The notes under the pieces: model-generated
Told to the model about the DNA's origin: nothing
Databases searched by the model: none
Seen by the model: only the letters and a program-made list of their open reading frames with translations
In this document: positions 16,981 to 26,360 of the stretch, one piece after another
How positions within the stretch are numbered: position 1 is the first letter of the stretch
Layout: each line of letters starts with the position of its first letter
Translations under genes and position numbers: made by a program
Assembly (NCBI RefSeq): GCF_011174775.1
Contig: NZ_JAANHS010000002.1
Location: 1-64,000 of the forward strand
Reading direction: 5' to 3'
Origin: Rhodobacter calidifons
Lineage (GTDB): Bacteria; Pseudomonadota; Alphaproteobacteria; Rhodobacterales; Rhodobacteraceae
DNA: 64,000 nucleotides

Positions 16981-17637
16981 ATGGACATCTCAACCGTCAG
17001 CTCTTCGATGTATGTCGCGCAGCAGTCCGCGGCGCCGTCGAAGATCACATCGGACTTCAATACCTTCCTGCGCATGCTGACGGTGCAGATGCAGAACCAG
17101 GATCCCTTGAAACCGATCGATTCCGCGGACTACGCGGTGCAGCTGGCGACCTTCTCGGGGGTCGAACAGCAGGTGCGGACCAACCAGCTGCTTGCCGATC
17201 TGCAAAGCAAGTTCCAGCAGCTGGGCCTGGCAGAGATGGCCGGCTGGGTCGGCAAGGAAGCCAGATCCAATGCGCCGGTGCTGTACGAAGGGAGCCCGAT
17301 AACCCTTTCGCCCAATCCCGCCGTCGGATCAGACCGGGCGGTACTCGTGGTGCGTGACAGTGCCGGCAGGCTGGTCTCTCGCGAGGAGATCCCCGTCAGC
17401 ATCGAGCCTTACCAGTGGCTTGGCGCCGGAATCGACGGCGCGCCGCTGCCGACGGGAACCTACACGATCACGCTGGAAAGCATGCGCGGCGATACACGGA
17501 TCGACGCCAGACCTGTCGAACACTACGCCCGCATCGTCGAGGCAAAGGGCAGCAGCACGGGAACCACACTGGTCCTGCGCGGCGGGATCGAAGTGCCGGC
17601 CTCCAGCGTGACGGCATTGCGAAGCCCGCAGGGATAG
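16981..17637 (+). CDS. flgD: Flagellar hook assembly scaffold FlgD
   Basis: A 218-residue hook-capping protein. The N-terminal motif 'FNTFLRMLTVQMQNQDPLKP' followed by 'FSGVEQQVRTN' is the FlgD signature, and the C-terminal half is the expected beta-rich domain. The start at 16981 is chosen from the conserved N-terminus. It is transcribed with fliK. FlgD caps the growing hook and is absent from the finished flagellum. Confidence 0.93.
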   Translation: MDISTVSSSMYVAQQSAAPSKITSDFNTFLRMLTVQMQNQDPLKPIDSADYAVQLATFSGVEQQVRTNQLLADLQSKFQQLGLAEMAGWVGKEARSNAPVLYEGSPITLSPNPAVGSDRAVLVVRDSAGRLVSREEIPVSIEPYQWLGAGIDGAPLPTGTYTITLESMRGDTRIDARPVEHYARIVEAKGSSTGTTLVLRGGIEVPASSVTALRSPQG

Positions 17638-17805
17638 GTCGAGCTTCCCGCCCTTCGGCTGTCCGGTCATCGACAGCGGGCGCTTCTTTGCCAGCCTCCT
17701 GTGCGACGCAGGCGCTCTGCCAAGACAACGTCGCGGGGCGATAAGGTTTCCTTGCCCAGCCATGGCAGAGTCAGGTTCACGCCGCGGACGCTCGCGGGCC
17801 ACACT

Positions 17806-18633
17806 TCACTCGCGAAACCGGGCCTCGACCGGCTCCGGCTCCTGCGGCGCTCCGAGAAGAGGCATGAGCAGGCCGAACAGTTCAGCCTGGCTGGACAGGC
17901 CGCAGCGCGCATAAAGCTGGCGGCGAAACACCTTGACGGTCTGCGGACTGACCTGAAGTTGCAGCGCGATGGAGGCAGACGAATGGCCCTGGAGGATCAA
18001 CAGCGCCACATCTGCCTGGCGGGGGGTCAGGCGAATGCCGGCATCGGCCAGGCGGTCCCGGATCTTTCCGGCAACCGCCTCGGGGGCTACTCCTGCCGCC
18101 GAAAGCCCGGACCAATGCCCCTCGGCAAGCGCCAGGACGATCGGGGCAATCCTTTGGCAGGTCTCGATGGCGCGCGCCTCGAAAGCCCGAAGCGACTGGC
18201 CATCCCGACCGAGACAGAGGTTCAAGGTAACGCCGGGTGACGGATAGGCCACGAAGGTCAGCTCGTCGACCAGCGTGGTCTGGCGGTAATAGTCGTTGAA
18301 GTAGCGGCTGCGCTGGAAGGCGTCGGGGGCGACGTCCGACAGTCGGTAAAGTCCGGCCGGTGCCCGCGCCAGGTGAAGGGCGTGAAAGGGGTCAAGCAGG
18401 TAGGCCCCGCCCAGATAGGTGCTTTCCAGCTGACCGAAGACCGGACTGCCCGGGGCCGAGTGCCGGAACAGCACCTGTGGCGCAACCCCGTCACGATAGG
18501 CCAGCACGATCAGATTGTCCGGGGCAACGGCCCGGTGAAACCAGGCCCAGAGCGCGCTTTCGAAACCCGGCCGCGCCAGGCGCCGGACGGCTTCACCCAG
18601 GGCCTCCTCGGCGCAGTTGGGTTGCGCACGCAT
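17806..18633 (-). CDS. LuxR-family transcriptional regulator
   Basis: A 275-residue regulator. The C-terminal LuxR helix-turn-helix is clear ('RLTPRQADVALLILQGHSSASIALQLQVSPQTVKVFRRQLYARCGL', about residues 200-250). The N-terminal 180 residues form a sensor region with no match to acyl-homoserine-lactone binding motifs that I can see. The ATG at 18633 is preferred to a longer upstream reading. It is divergent from the pot-type transporter and probably controls it. Confidence 0.85.
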   Translation of the reverse strand: MRAQPNCAEEALGEAVRRLARPGFESALWAWFHRAVAPDNLIVLAYRDGVAPQVLFRHSAPGSPVFGQLESTYLGGAYLLDPFHALHLARAPAGLYRLSDVAPDAFQRSRYFNDYYRQTTLVDELTFVAYPSPGVTLNLCLGRDGQSLRAFEARAIETCQRIAPIVLALAEGHWSGLSAAGVAPEAVAGKIRDRLADAGIRLTPRQADVALLILQGHSSASIALQLQVSPQTVKVFRRQLYARCGLSSQAELFGLLMPLLGAPQEPEPVEARFRE

Positions 18634-18644
18634 GATACCTCTCT

Positions 18645-18703
18645 GGGGGTATATACCACCCGAAACACGATGGGCTATCCTTTCCACATAGTTTCGGGGG
18701 TAT
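18645..18703. promoter_or_regulatory. Repeats in the luxR/potA divergent promoter
   Basis: GGGGGTAT occurs at 18645-18652 and again at 18696-18703, 51 bases apart. CCCGAAAC at 18659-18666 and GTTTCGGG at 18691-18698 are inverted arms separated by 24 bases, and GGTATATACC at 18648-18657 is a perfect 10-bp palindrome. The cluster fills the 68-bp gap between the divergent genes and is a likely binding site for the LuxR regulator. The rightward GGGGGT also sits immediately before the potA start. Confidence 0.45.
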
Positions 18704-19769
18704 GGATGCGTCAATGACAGCCGCGGTGGATCTGAAGAACGTGGTCAAGCGCTATGGGCCGGTGACGGCGCTGCATGGTGTCTCTCTGGCCATCGCAGAC
18801 AACGAATTCTTCACGTTGCTCGGTCCCTCGGGCTGCGGCAAGACCACCCTCCTGCGCCTGATCGCCGGGTTCGAGGACATTTCGGAAGGAGAGATCCGGC
18901 TGTTCGACAAGGACATCGCCGGGCTGGAGCCCAATCTCCGGCCCGTCAACACGGTCTTCCAGCACTATGCCCTGTTCCCGCACATGACGGTTCTCGACAA
19001 TGTGGCTTTCGGGTTGAAGATGAAGGGGGTAGACCCGGTCGCCCGACGTGCGCGGGCCGGGCAGATGCTTGAGATGGTGCATCTTTCCGCCTTTGCCGAT
19101 CGGTTTCCCTCTCAGCTTTCCGGTGGCCAGCAGCAGCGGGTGGCCCTTGCCCGCGCCCTTGCGCCCGAGCCGAAGGTGCTGCTGCTGGACGAACCGCTTT
19201 CCGCGCTCGACCTCAAGCTGCGCCAGGCCATGCGGGTCGAGCTCAAGCAGTTGCAGGAACAGACCGGCATCACCTTCATCTTCGTCACGCATGACCAGGA
19301 GGAAGCGCTGACCATGTCGGACCGGATCGCCGTGATGAGCGCGGGCCGCGTGCAGCAGATCGGAACGGCGCGCGACATCTACGAGGCGCCCGAGAACCGC
19401 TTCGTGGCCGATTTCATCGGCGAGACCAACCTGTTGCAGGTGGATGTCGCAGCCGTCCGCGAAGGCAGGGCAACGGTCGTCCTGCCTGGCGGAAAGCAGA
19501 TCGTCTGTCCCGCCTCCGGCACGTCCAGCGGGCGCCATAACCTGTCGATCCGCCCCGAACGCCTGACCATTTCGGACAATGCCGACCTGATGGCGACGGT
19601 CGAACGGGTCGTCTACCTTGGCACCGATCTTCAGGTCATCGCCCATCTGGACAGCGGCGAGCCGATTTCGCTTCGGCTTCAGAATGCCGCCCGGGTCTCT
19701 CTGCCCGAGCCCGGCCAGCGCATCGGCCTGCATCTGGAGGAAGGCGGCGCCCGCCTTCTGGCCGACTGA
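18702..19769 (+). CDS. potA: Spermidine/putrescine-type ABC transporter ATP-binding protein
   Basis: A 355-residue ATPase. Walker A GPSGCGKTT near residue 44, signature LSGGQQQRVALARAL, Walker B VLLLDEPLSALD, and the H-loop 'FVTHDQEEALTMSD'. A C-terminal TOBE domain follows, as in PotA. It energises import through the two permeases downstream. The downstream ATG overlaps its stop by one base. An in-frame ATG at 18714 is an alternative start. Confidence 0.92.
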   Translation: MDASMTAAVDLKNVVKRYGPVTALHGVSLAIADNEFFTLLGPSGCGKTTLLRLIAGFEDISEGEIRLFDKDIAGLEPNLRPVNTVFQHYALFPHMTVLDNVAFGLKMKGVDPVARRARAGQMLEMVHLSAFADRFPSQLSGGQQQRVALARALAPEPKVLLLDEPLSALDLKLRQAMRVELKQLQEQTGITFIFVTHDQEEALTMSDRIAVMSAGRVQQIGTARDIYEAPENRFVADFIGETNLLQVDVAAVREGRATVVLPGGKQIVCPASGTSSGRHNLSIRPERLTISDNADLMATVERVVYLGTDLQVIAHLDSGEPISLRLQNAARVSLPEPGQRIGLHLEEGGARLLAD

Positions 19770-20686
19770 TGGCGGGCCCGGGTCGCGGCACAGGTTCCGG
19801 TGACGCCACCTACCGCGCGCTGGTGCGGCCGCTCTTGATCCCTAGCTGGCTGGTCATCGGCATCCTGATGGTGCTGCCGGTCGCATTGATGGCGGTCTAT
19901 TCCTTCCTGACGAAAGAGTTCCGCGGCGGCGTGATCTGGGACTTCACCCTTGCCGCCTACGACCAGTTCTTCCTGGACCGCGGCCTGTTCGGCGACGAGC
20001 CGCCGCGGATCGAGTGGACCTACATCACGATCTTCTGGCGGTCGATCTGGCAGGCTGTGCTCGCGACGCTTCTCTGCCTGCTGATCGGCTTCCCGACGGC
20101 CTGGTTCATTGCGACCCGACCCGCGCGGACAAGGGGAATCTGGCTGTTCCTCGTCACGATTCCCTACTGGGTCAATCTGCTGATCCGTACCGTCTCGCTG
20201 CGGTTTCTCTTGCGCGACCAGGGTCCGATGAACGAGGCGCTGATGAGCCTGGGCCTGATCAGCAGCCCGATCTCGATCATCAACACCAACCTTGCGGTGC
20301 AGATCGGGCTTTTCTACAGCTACCTGCCCTTCATGGTGCTGCCGATCTATGCCGCGGTCGAGCGCTACAATTTCGCCCTGTCCGAAGCCGCCGCCGACCT
20401 CTACGCCAGCCGCTGGGCAACCCTGCGCGAGATCGTGCTCCCGGTGGTCAAGCCCGGAATCATCGCCGGCTGCATCCTGGTCTTCATCCCCTCGCTTGGC
20501 GCCTTCCTTGCGCCCGACCTCCTCGGCGGGGCCAAGACCTTCATGATCGGCAGTCTGATCGACGAACAGTTCCGCGGCAGCCAGGGCAACTGGCCCTTCG
20601 GCGCGGCAGTGGCCATGATCCTGATGACGCTGGTGCTGATCGTCCTGCTGGTCTACGCCCGCGCACAAGGGAGGGCCCCGCGATGA
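19769..20686 (+). CDS. potB: ABC transporter permease, PotB type
   Basis: A 305-residue inner-membrane permease with about six membrane segments. The first is near residue 25 ([20 protein letters not shown]). The EAA loop '[27 protein letters not shown]' that contacts the ATPase is present. It is the PotB partner in a PotABCD-type importer. A palindromic GC-rich repeat separates it from potC. Confidence 0.9.
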   Translation: MAGPGRGTGSGDATYRALVRPLLIPSWLVIGILMVLPVALMAVYSFLTKEFRGGVIWDFTLAAYDQFFLDRGLFGDEPPRIEWTYITIFWRSIWQAVLATLLCLLIGFPTAWFIATRPARTRGIWLFLVTIPYWVNLLIRTVSLRFLLRDQGPMNEALMSLGLISSPISIINTNLAVQIGLFYSYLPFMVLPIYAAVERYNFALSEAAADLYASRWATLREIVLPVVKPGIIAGCILVFIPSLGAFLAPDLLGGAKTFMIGSLIDEQFRGSQGNWPFGAAVAMILMTLVLIVLLVYARAQGRAPR

Positions 20687-20689
20687 TCC

Positions 20690-20825
20690 TGCCGCCAGCC
20701 CCCCACCCCCAACCCCTCCCCACGAGGCGGAGGGGAGCCGCCCGCCCCGGACCTCGGGCTCTCCCGCTGCCGCCTCGCGCCTCCCTCCCCCCTCGTGGGG
20801 GAGGGATGGGAAATGGGGGCCACCG
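20690..20825. repeat. GC-rich palindromic intercistronic repeat
   Basis: The 154-bp gap between potB and potC holds an imperfect inverted repeat: CCCCTCCCCACGAGG at 20713-20727 and CCTCGTGGGGGAGGG at 20791-20805, with further C-rich and G-rich flanks that also pair. Such repetitive palindromic elements are common between genes in this bacterial group. Here it separates two genes that are otherwise tightly coupled, so it may have inserted there and may affect transcript stability. Confidence 0.6.
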
Positions 20826-20840
20826 CAAGGGGGCGCGGTC

Positions 20841-21641
20841 ATGAAGGGTGTGCGGCATTATCCCGGCTTCCTGCCCCTGACCATTCTCTGCCTGGTCGTC
20901 CTCTACACCCCCCTGATCGTCGTCGCGGTCTACAGCTTCAACGCCTCGACCTCGATTACCAGCTGGGGCGGCTTCAGCTTGCGCTGGTATGGCGAGGTCT
21001 TCACCGGACGCGAGGCCGCGCGCTTTGGTCAGGCGGCCTGGAACTCGATCACCATCGCGCTGATGGCCGCGACCACCGCCACGGTGATTGCCACCGCCGC
21101 TGCGTTGGCGATGGTGCGCGGCGGGCCGTTCCGCGGCCGACAGGCCAGCTTTGCCCTCATCAACCTGCCGCTGATGGTCCCGGAAATCGTGATCGCCGTG
21201 GCGACCCTCATCTTCTTCTCCACCATCGGGCTGCGCACCGGCTATCTGACCATCCTTCTGGCCCATATCACCTTCTGCATCCCCTTCGCCTACCTGCCCA
21301 TCGCCGCCCGGCTGGAAGGGATCGAAGGCACCTACGAACAGGCCGCCCGCGACCTTTACGCCACCCGTGCCCAGGCCTTCCGGCTGATCCTGCTGCCCTT
21401 GATGATGCCCGGCGTGATCTCGGGCTGGCTTCTGGCCTTCATCATCAGCCTGGACGACTTCATCATCACCAACTTCGTCAAGGGTGCCGGGATGGAGACG
21501 CTGCCGACCGCGATCTTCGGGTCGGTCAAGCAGGGCATCAAGCCGAACATCATGGCCATTTCCACGCTGATGCTGCTGGTCAGCGTCCTTTTCGTCACCG
21601 CCGCCTACCTCATCAACCGCAAGGGCCGCCAGAGCCCCTGA
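20841..21641 (+). CDS. potC: ABC transporter permease, PotC type
   Basis: A 266-residue permease with about six membrane segments and the EAA motif '[31 protein letters not shown]'. The N-terminus '[25 protein letters not shown]' is the first segment and is typical of PotC. The start at 20841 follows an AGGGGG site. potD begins 17 bases downstream. Confidence 0.9.
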   Translation: MKGVRHYPGFLPLTILCLVVLYTPLIVVAVYSFNASTSITSWGGFSLRWYGEVFTGREAARFGQAAWNSITIALMAATTATVIATAAALAMVRGGPFRGRQASFALINLPLMVPEIVIAVATLIFFSTIGLRTGYLTILLAHITFCIPFAYLPIAARLEGIEGTYEQAARDLYATRAQAFRLILLPLMMPGVISGWLLAFIISLDDFIITNFVKGAGMETLPTAIFGSVKQGIKPNIMAISTLMLLVSVLFVTAAYLINRKGRQSP

Positions 21642-21658
21642 ACGACATGGAGAGATAC

Positions 21659-22678
21659 ATGAGAAAACTGCTTCTGACCTGGGTCTTCCTCGCTTCGCCC
21701 GCCTTTGCCGAGGGCCAGCTCAAGGTCTACCACTGGTTCGAATACATCCCCGACGACCTGGTGCAGAAGTTCGAGGCCGAGACCGGGATCAAGGTCACCA
21801 TCGACACCTATGATTCGAACGAGGCGATGCTGGCCGCGCTAAAGGCAGGCAAGCTTGGCCAGTATGACGTGGCCGTGCCGGCCGATTTCATGGTCGGCAT
21901 CATGGCCGCCGAAGGGATGCTGGACAGCTTCACCCCCGAAGAAATGCCGAACCTCGGCAATATCGAGCCGCAATGGCTGGACGTGCCCTTCGATCCGGGC
22001 CGGAAACATTCGATCCCCTACCAGTGGGGATCGACCTCGTTCAGCGTGAACCGTGACGTCTATCAAGGCGACATCTCGTCGCTTGCCACGATCTTCGACC
22101 CGCCGCCGGAACTGTCGGGCAAGATCAACGTGCTCGACAGCCAGAACGAATTGCTGATCCTGGGCAGCCTCTACCTTGGCATCCCGCAATGCACCCAGGA
22201 CCGCGAGGCGCTGAAGGCCCTGAACGACATGCTGCTTGCCGCCAAGCCGCATTGGGCCAGCTTCGGCTCGGACATTGCCAAGGACGTGCTGGTGTCGGGC
22301 GATGCGGCGGCCGGGATGATCTACAACGGCTTTTCCGCCAAGGCGCGTGCCGAGGGCGCGAATGTCGAATACGTCTATCCGAAGGAAGGCCATGTGGTCT
22401 GGATGGACAATGTTGTCCTCCTCAAGGATGCCCCGAACCGGGAGAATGCGTTGAAGTTCATGAACTTCCTGCTCGAACCCGAGAATGCGGCGGCCGTCAC
22501 CAACTACGCCGCCTATACCTCGGGCGTGATCGGGGTGGACCCGTTCCTGGACGAGGCGATCAAGACCAGCCCGGAAAACAACCCGCCCGAAGGGATCACT
22601 CCCGGCGTCTTCGCCCAGGCCTGCGACGAGGAAACCCAGCGCCTCTATGACGCGATCTGGACCAACCTGAAGAAGTGA
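21659..22678 (+). CDS. potD: ABC transporter substrate-binding protein, PotD/PotF type
   Basis: A 339-residue periplasmic protein with signal peptide MRKLLLTWVFLASPAFA cut before Glu18. The mature start 'LKVYHWFEYIPDDLVQKFE' and the 'GAKYDV/GQYDVAVPADF' block are like PotD/PotF polyamine-binding proteins. The second ATG (21659) is chosen for its GGAG spacing; an ATG 12 bases earlier is in frame. Ligand is not certain: this family also binds other organic cations, and the downstream enzymes point to an amine. Confidence 0.88.
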   Translation: MRKLLLTWVFLASPAFAEGQLKVYHWFEYIPDDLVQKFEAETGIKVTIDTYDSNEAMLAALKAGKLGQYDVAVPADFMVGIMAAEGMLDSFTPEEMPNLGNIEPQWLDVPFDPGRKHSIPYQWGSTSFSVNRDVYQGDISSLATIFDPPPELSGKINVLDSQNELLILGSLYLGIPQCTQDREALKALNDMLLAAKPHWASFGSDIAKDVLVSGDAAAGMIYNGFSAKARAEGANVEYVYPKEGHVVWMDNVVLLKDAPNRENALKFMNFLLEPENAAAVTNYAAYTSGVIGVDPFLDEAIKTSPENNPPEGITPGVFAQACDEETQRLYDAIWTNLKK

Positions 22679-22683
22679 CCGCC

Positions 22684-22709
22684 GGGGGCCGGATCACCCC
22701 GGCCCCTTT
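22684..22709 (+). terminator. Intrinsic terminator after potD
   Basis: GGGGCCGG at 22685-22692 pairs with CCGGCCCC at 22699-22706 around a 6-base loop, followed by TTT. A second GC-rich inverted repeat follows at about 22727-22755. The 86-bp gap to the amidase gene holds nothing else. Confidence 0.7.
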
Positions 22710-22764
22710 CATCCTTGCACAACCATCCCGGGGGGTCCGGGGGGCTGACCCCCGGTTCTGACAG

Positions 22765-23523
22765 ATGAAACTCGCACTCTGGCAGGGCACCTCGCCCGCC
22801 GCCGATCTGGACCGCGCCTGCGCCGAGGCCGAGACCGCCCTTGCCGCAGCCGCGGCGATGGGTGCGGCGGCGCTGGTCCTGCCCGAGCTCTGGCTGCCCG
22901 GCTACAACCGGCCGGACCTTCCCGCGCGGGCCCTGCCGCTGGACAGCGCACCGCTGCGCCGCCTTGCCTCGGCCGCGCGCGCCCACGCGACAGCACTGGT
23001 TGTGGGCTATGCCGAGCGCGACGGTGACAGGCTTTACAACTCTGCCGCCTGTTTCGGCGCGGACGGAGGCCTGCTGGCCAACTACCGCAAGGTTCAGCTT
23101 TACGGGCCGCGCGAACACGCGCTCTTCACTCCGGGTAGGTCCTTCGCGACCTTCCCTCTTGGCGGCCAGACGGTCGCACTGCTGATCTGCTATGATGTCG
23201 AGTTCGCGCCGCATGTGAAGGCGCTTGCCGACCGGGGTGTCCGCGCGATCCTGGCCCCTACCGCCAACATGGCCCCCTTCACCCATGTCGTGCGCCACAC
23301 GGTGCCCGCCATGGCCGCAAACCACGGGGTCAGCATCGCCTACGCCAATTACTGCGGCAGCGAGGACGACCTGACCTATGTCGGCGGCTCGCTGATCGCC
23401 GGGCCACATGGCGAGGTGCTTGCCCAGGCCGGAGATCACCCCGCGCTGCTGATCGCCGAGATCCCACCCCGCGACCCGGCCCGCCTGTCCACCCAGTCCG
23501 CCGATCTGAGGGCCATCGAATGA
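22765..23523 (+). CDS. Nitrilase-superfamily carbon-nitrogen hydrolase
   Basis: A 252-residue amidase-like enzyme with the full catalytic triad: Glu41 in 'LVLPELWLPGYN', Lys109 in 'NYRKVQLYG' and Cys142 in 'ALLICYDVEF'. Length and motifs fit the aliphatic amidase/N-carbamoyl-amine hydrolase branch. It overlaps the downstream flavoprotein by 4 bases, so the two act in one pathway, probably release of ammonia or an acid from an amide of the transported amine. Substrate unknown. Confidence 0.85.
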   Translation: MKLALWQGTSPAADLDRACAEAETALAAAAAMGAAALVLPELWLPGYNRPDLPARALPLDSAPLRRLASAARAHATALVVGYAERDGDRLYNSAACFGADGGLLANYRKVQLYGPREHALFTPGRSFATFPLGGQTVALLICYDVEFAPHVKALADRGVRAILAPTANMAPFTHVVRHTVPAMAANHGVSIAYANYCGSEDDLTYVGGSLIAGPHGEVLAQAGDHPALLIAEIPPRDPARLSTQSADLRAIE

Positions 23524-25601
23524 CCCGTCTCCTCGCACATGACATTCTGTTCACGCCGATGCGGATCGGCCCCAAGACAGCCCCGAACCGCTTCTACCAG
23601 GTCCCGCATTGCAACGGCGGCGGCTACCGCGACCCTTCCGCCGTGGTCGAGATGCGCCGCACCAAGGCCGAGGGCGGCTGGGGCGTGATCTTCACCGAAC
23701 AGACGGAGATCCATCCGACCTCTGAAATCACCCCCTTCATCGAACAGCATCTCTGGGACGACCGCGACATCCCGGCTCTGGCCCGGATGGCCGAGGCGAT
23801 GAAGTCGCACGGCGCGCTGGCGGGCATCCAGCTGGCCTATTCCGGCATCAACGGCCCGAACCTCTACTCCCGCGAGGTGCCGCTGGCCGTCTCCGGCGGC
23901 CCGATCCTGACCTTCACTTCAGACCCGGTTCAGGCCCGAACCATGGACAAGCAGGATATCCGCGACCTCCGCCGCTGGTTCGTGAATGCTTTCCGCCGCA
24001 GCCGACAGGCGGGCTTCGATCTCGTCTGCCTCTATGGCGCGCATGGCTTCGGCATCCTGCAACACTTTCTCAGCCGCGCGACCAACCACCGGACCGACGA
24101 ATACGGCGGCAGCCTGGAGAACCGCGGTCGGTTCCTGCGCGAAGTCGTCGAGGACTTCCGCGAGACCACGAAGGGAGAGATGGCCGTCACCCTGCGCATG
24201 TCGCTGCACGAAGCCGGCGCCTACGGCTTTTCCAATGCCGAACTGCGCGATTTCATCGCGATGCACGGCGACCTTCCCGACCTCTGGGACCTGGCCCACG
24301 GCACCTGGGAAAACTGCTCGGGCACCAGTCGCTTCAAGCCGGAAGGCGCGCAGGAAGACCTGGTCCGCGGGATAAAGGCGCTGACCTCGAAGCCCGTCGT
24401 GGGCGTCGGACGCTTCACCTCTCCCGATGCGATGGTGCGCCAGATCAAGGCCGGCATCCTGGACTTCATCGGCGCGGCGCGGCCCTCGATCGCCGACCCC
24501 TTCCTGCCGCTGAAGGTGCAGGAAGGCCGCTACGAGGACATCCGCGAGTGCATCGGCTGCAACATCTGCGTCAGCGGCGACATGACCGGCGCGATCAGCC
24601 GCTGCACCCAGAACACCGCCTTCATGGAGGAATGGCGCAAGGGCTGGCATCCCGAGCGCGCGTGGCCGAAAGGGGCGTCCGAAAGCGTCCTGATCGTCGG
24701 CGCCGGACCGACCGGGCTGGAGGCCGCCCTGCAAGCCGCAAGGCGCGGCTACAGGGTCACCCTGGCCGAGGCGACCACCACCCTCGGCGGCCGCGTCGCA
24801 AGGGAACGCGCCCTTCCCGGCCTGTCAGCCTGGGGCCGGGTCGCCGATTACCGCACCGGCCAGATGGCCCCGATGCCGAATGTCGAGATCTACCGCGACA
24901 GCCCCCTTGCGCCCGAGGACATCCTCGCCATGGGGGCCGACCATGTCGCCGTCGCCACGGGGGCGACCTGGCGCCGCGATGCCGTCGCGCGGCTGCATCT
25001 GCACGACATTCCGACCGATGCGCGCATGGCGCTGTTCACCCCCGACGACGTGATGGCGGGCCGCATGCCCGAGGGCATGACCGTCGCGCTTTACGACGAC
25101 GACCATTTCTACATGGGCTCGGTCCTGGCCGAACTTCTGGTGGCGAAGGACAACCGCGTGCATTTCGTCACCCCCGCCGCGAAGGTCGCGGAATGGACCG
25201 AAAACACGCTGGAGCAGGGCACGATCATGCGGCGCCTGCTGGAGCTTGGCGTCGAGCTTCACCTCGGCAAAGCCCCGGAAGCCATCGGCGCGCGCGAGAT
25301 CACCCTCGGCTGCGCCTGGACCGGACGGCAGATGGCGCTGCCCTGCGATGCGGTCCTCCATGTCACCTCCCGCAGCCCGAACGACCGGCTGTACCATGCC
25401 ACCCGGGCGCTGGACTGGCAGGGCGCCGGCATCCGCTCGCTGAAGCTGATCGGCGATGCCGCCGCCCCCGGACCGATCGCCTGGGCCACCTACGCCGGCC
25501 GCGCCTGGGCCGAGGCGCTTGACCAGCCCGATCCCGGCGACGCCCTGCCTTTCCGGCGGGAAATCGCCCAGCTGCTTCCGCCGGACCGGATCACACCCTG
25601 A
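23520..25601 (+). CDS. Trimethylamine-dehydrogenase-family FMN/4Fe-4S oxidoreductase
   Basis: A 693-residue enzyme of the TMADH/dimethylamine/histamine dehydrogenase family. The N-terminal FMN barrel keeps the Cys for 6-S-cysteinyl-FMN ('NRFYQVPHCNGGG', Cys31; Cys30 in TMADH). The 4Fe-4S ligands are Cys344, Cys347, Cys350 and Cys362, in 'ECIGCNIC' and 'RCTQN'. Rossmann-like domains follow ('VLIVGAGPTGLEAALQAARR'). The aromatic-bowl residues Tyr60 and Trp355 of TMADH are not kept (Gln61 and Asp354 here), so trimethylamine is unlikely to be the substrate. Probable oxidative deamination or N-demethylation of another amine, with electrons to ETF. Confidence 0.88.
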   Translation: MTRLLAHDILFTPMRIGPKTAPNRFYQVPHCNGGGYRDPSAVVEMRRTKAEGGWGVIFTEQTEIHPTSEITPFIEQHLWDDRDIPALARMAEAMKSHGALAGIQLAYSGINGPNLYSREVPLAVSGGPILTFTSDPVQARTMDKQDIRDLRRWFVNAFRRSRQAGFDLVCLYGAHGFGILQHFLSRATNHRTDEYGGSLENRGRFLREVVEDFRETTKGEMAVTLRMSLHEAGAYGFSNAELRDFIAMHGDLPDLWDLAHGTWENCSGTSRFKPEGAQEDLVRGIKALTSKPVVGVGRFTSPDAMVRQIKAGILDFIGAARPSIADPFLPLKVQEGRYEDIRECIGCNICVSGDMTGAISRCTQNTAFMEEWRKGWHPERAWPKGASESVLIVGAGPTGLEAALQAARRGYRVTLAEATTTLGGRVARERALPGLSAWGRVADYRTGQMAPMPNVEIYRDSPLAPEDILAMGADHVAVATGATWRRDAVARLHLHDIPTDARMALFTPDDVMAGRMPEGMTVALYDDDHFYMGSVLAELLVAKDNRVHFVTPAAKVAEWTENTLEQGTIMRRLLELGVELHLGKAPEAIGAREITLGCAWTGRQMALPCDAVLHVTSRSPNDRLYHATRALDWQGAGIRSLKLIGDAAAPGPIAWATYAGRAWAEALDQPDPGDALPFRREIAQLLPPDRITP

Positions 25602-25618
25602 CAGAGGTACCCCGGTCC

Positions 25619-25640
25619 TCCGGTCTTGCGCCAGACCGGA
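25619..25640. terminator. Bidirectional hairpin between convergent genes
   Basis: TCCGGTCT at 25619-25626 and AGACCGGA at 25633-25640 form a perfect 8-bp stem with a 6-base loop. It fills the 39-bp gap between the flavoprotein gene and the convergent GntR gene and can serve both. Confidence 0.65.
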
Positions 25641-26360
25641 TCAGACCGCCGGACCCAGCGTCCCGAGCGGCACGTCCTTCAGATGGTTCTGCGACAGATA
25701 GCGGACAAAGTTGTCGCGGAACTGCCGCGTGTGTTCATGGGCAAGCGCATCGGCGCGCGCCACGTCCCGGTCCCGGATCGCAGCCAGCATCTCGTCATGG
25801 CCGTCAGTCGAAAGCACGCCTTCCCCGCCTTGCTCCAGATAGGCGAAGTGCAGGTGCAGCAGGCGCCGTCCCTGGTTCAGCAGCCGCTCGTAGAAGGCCG
25901 CAAGATAGGGATTGCGGCCGGCATGTGCGATGGCCATGTGGAAGGCCTTGTTGGCTTCGGACATCGCCAGATGCTCGCCGCGCTGAACCGTGGCGATGAA
26001 CTCCCTTTGACGGCGGGCAATCACCTTCAGGTCCGGATCGGTGCGCAGTTCGGCGGCCAGCCGGGTGGTCATGCGCTGGGCGACATCCAGGGCCTCGACA
26101 AATTTCGGAAAGCTCTGCACGTCGATCGGCGCAACCACGGTCGAGCGGTTCGAAAGGGTCACCACCAGGTCATCGCCCGCAAGCCGGATCAGCGCCTCGC
26201 GGATGGGCGAGCGGGACATCGAGAACCGCTCCGCCAGCGATGTCTCGTCCAGGACCGCTCCGGGTTGCAGCTGCAACGCCAGGATTTCGTCCCGCAGCGT
26301 CTCGTAGGCGAACCTCACTCCGGTCCCCTTGACCCGTCTCGGTTCCGTCTCGTTCCGCAT
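25641..26360 (-). CDS. GntR-family regulator (FadR subfamily)
   Basis: A 239-residue regulator. The N-terminal winged helix shows 'AYETLRDEILALQLQPGAVLDETSLAERFSMSRSPIREALIRLAGDDLV' and the C-terminal domain is the helical FCD type ('FHMAIAHAGRNPYLAAFYERLLNQGRRL'). The ATG at 26360 follows GGGAGAGGGG. It is divergent from the SDR gene at 26743 and likely controls it or the amine operon whose 3' end it faces. Confidence 0.9.
   Translation of the reverse strand: MRNETEPRRVKGTGVRFAYETLRDEILALQLQPGAVLDETSLAERFSMSRSPIREALIRLAGDDLVVTLSNRSTVVAPIDVQSFPKFVEALDVAQRMTTRLAAELRTDPDLKVIARRQREFIATVQRGEHLAMSEANKAFHMAIAHAGRNPYLAAFYERLLNQGRRLLHLHFAYLEQGGEGVLSTDGHDEMLAAIRDRDVARADALAHEHTRQFRDNFVRYLSQNHLKDVPLGTLGPAV

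Noticed and set aside
20795-22678. A 627-codon frame joining potC sequence to potD
   Set aside because: PotD begins with its own signal peptide at 21659 and the first half is potC out of frame.
23520-25601. True trimethylamine dehydrogenase
   Set aside because: Cofactor residues are kept but the aromatic-bowl residues that hold trimethylamine are not.
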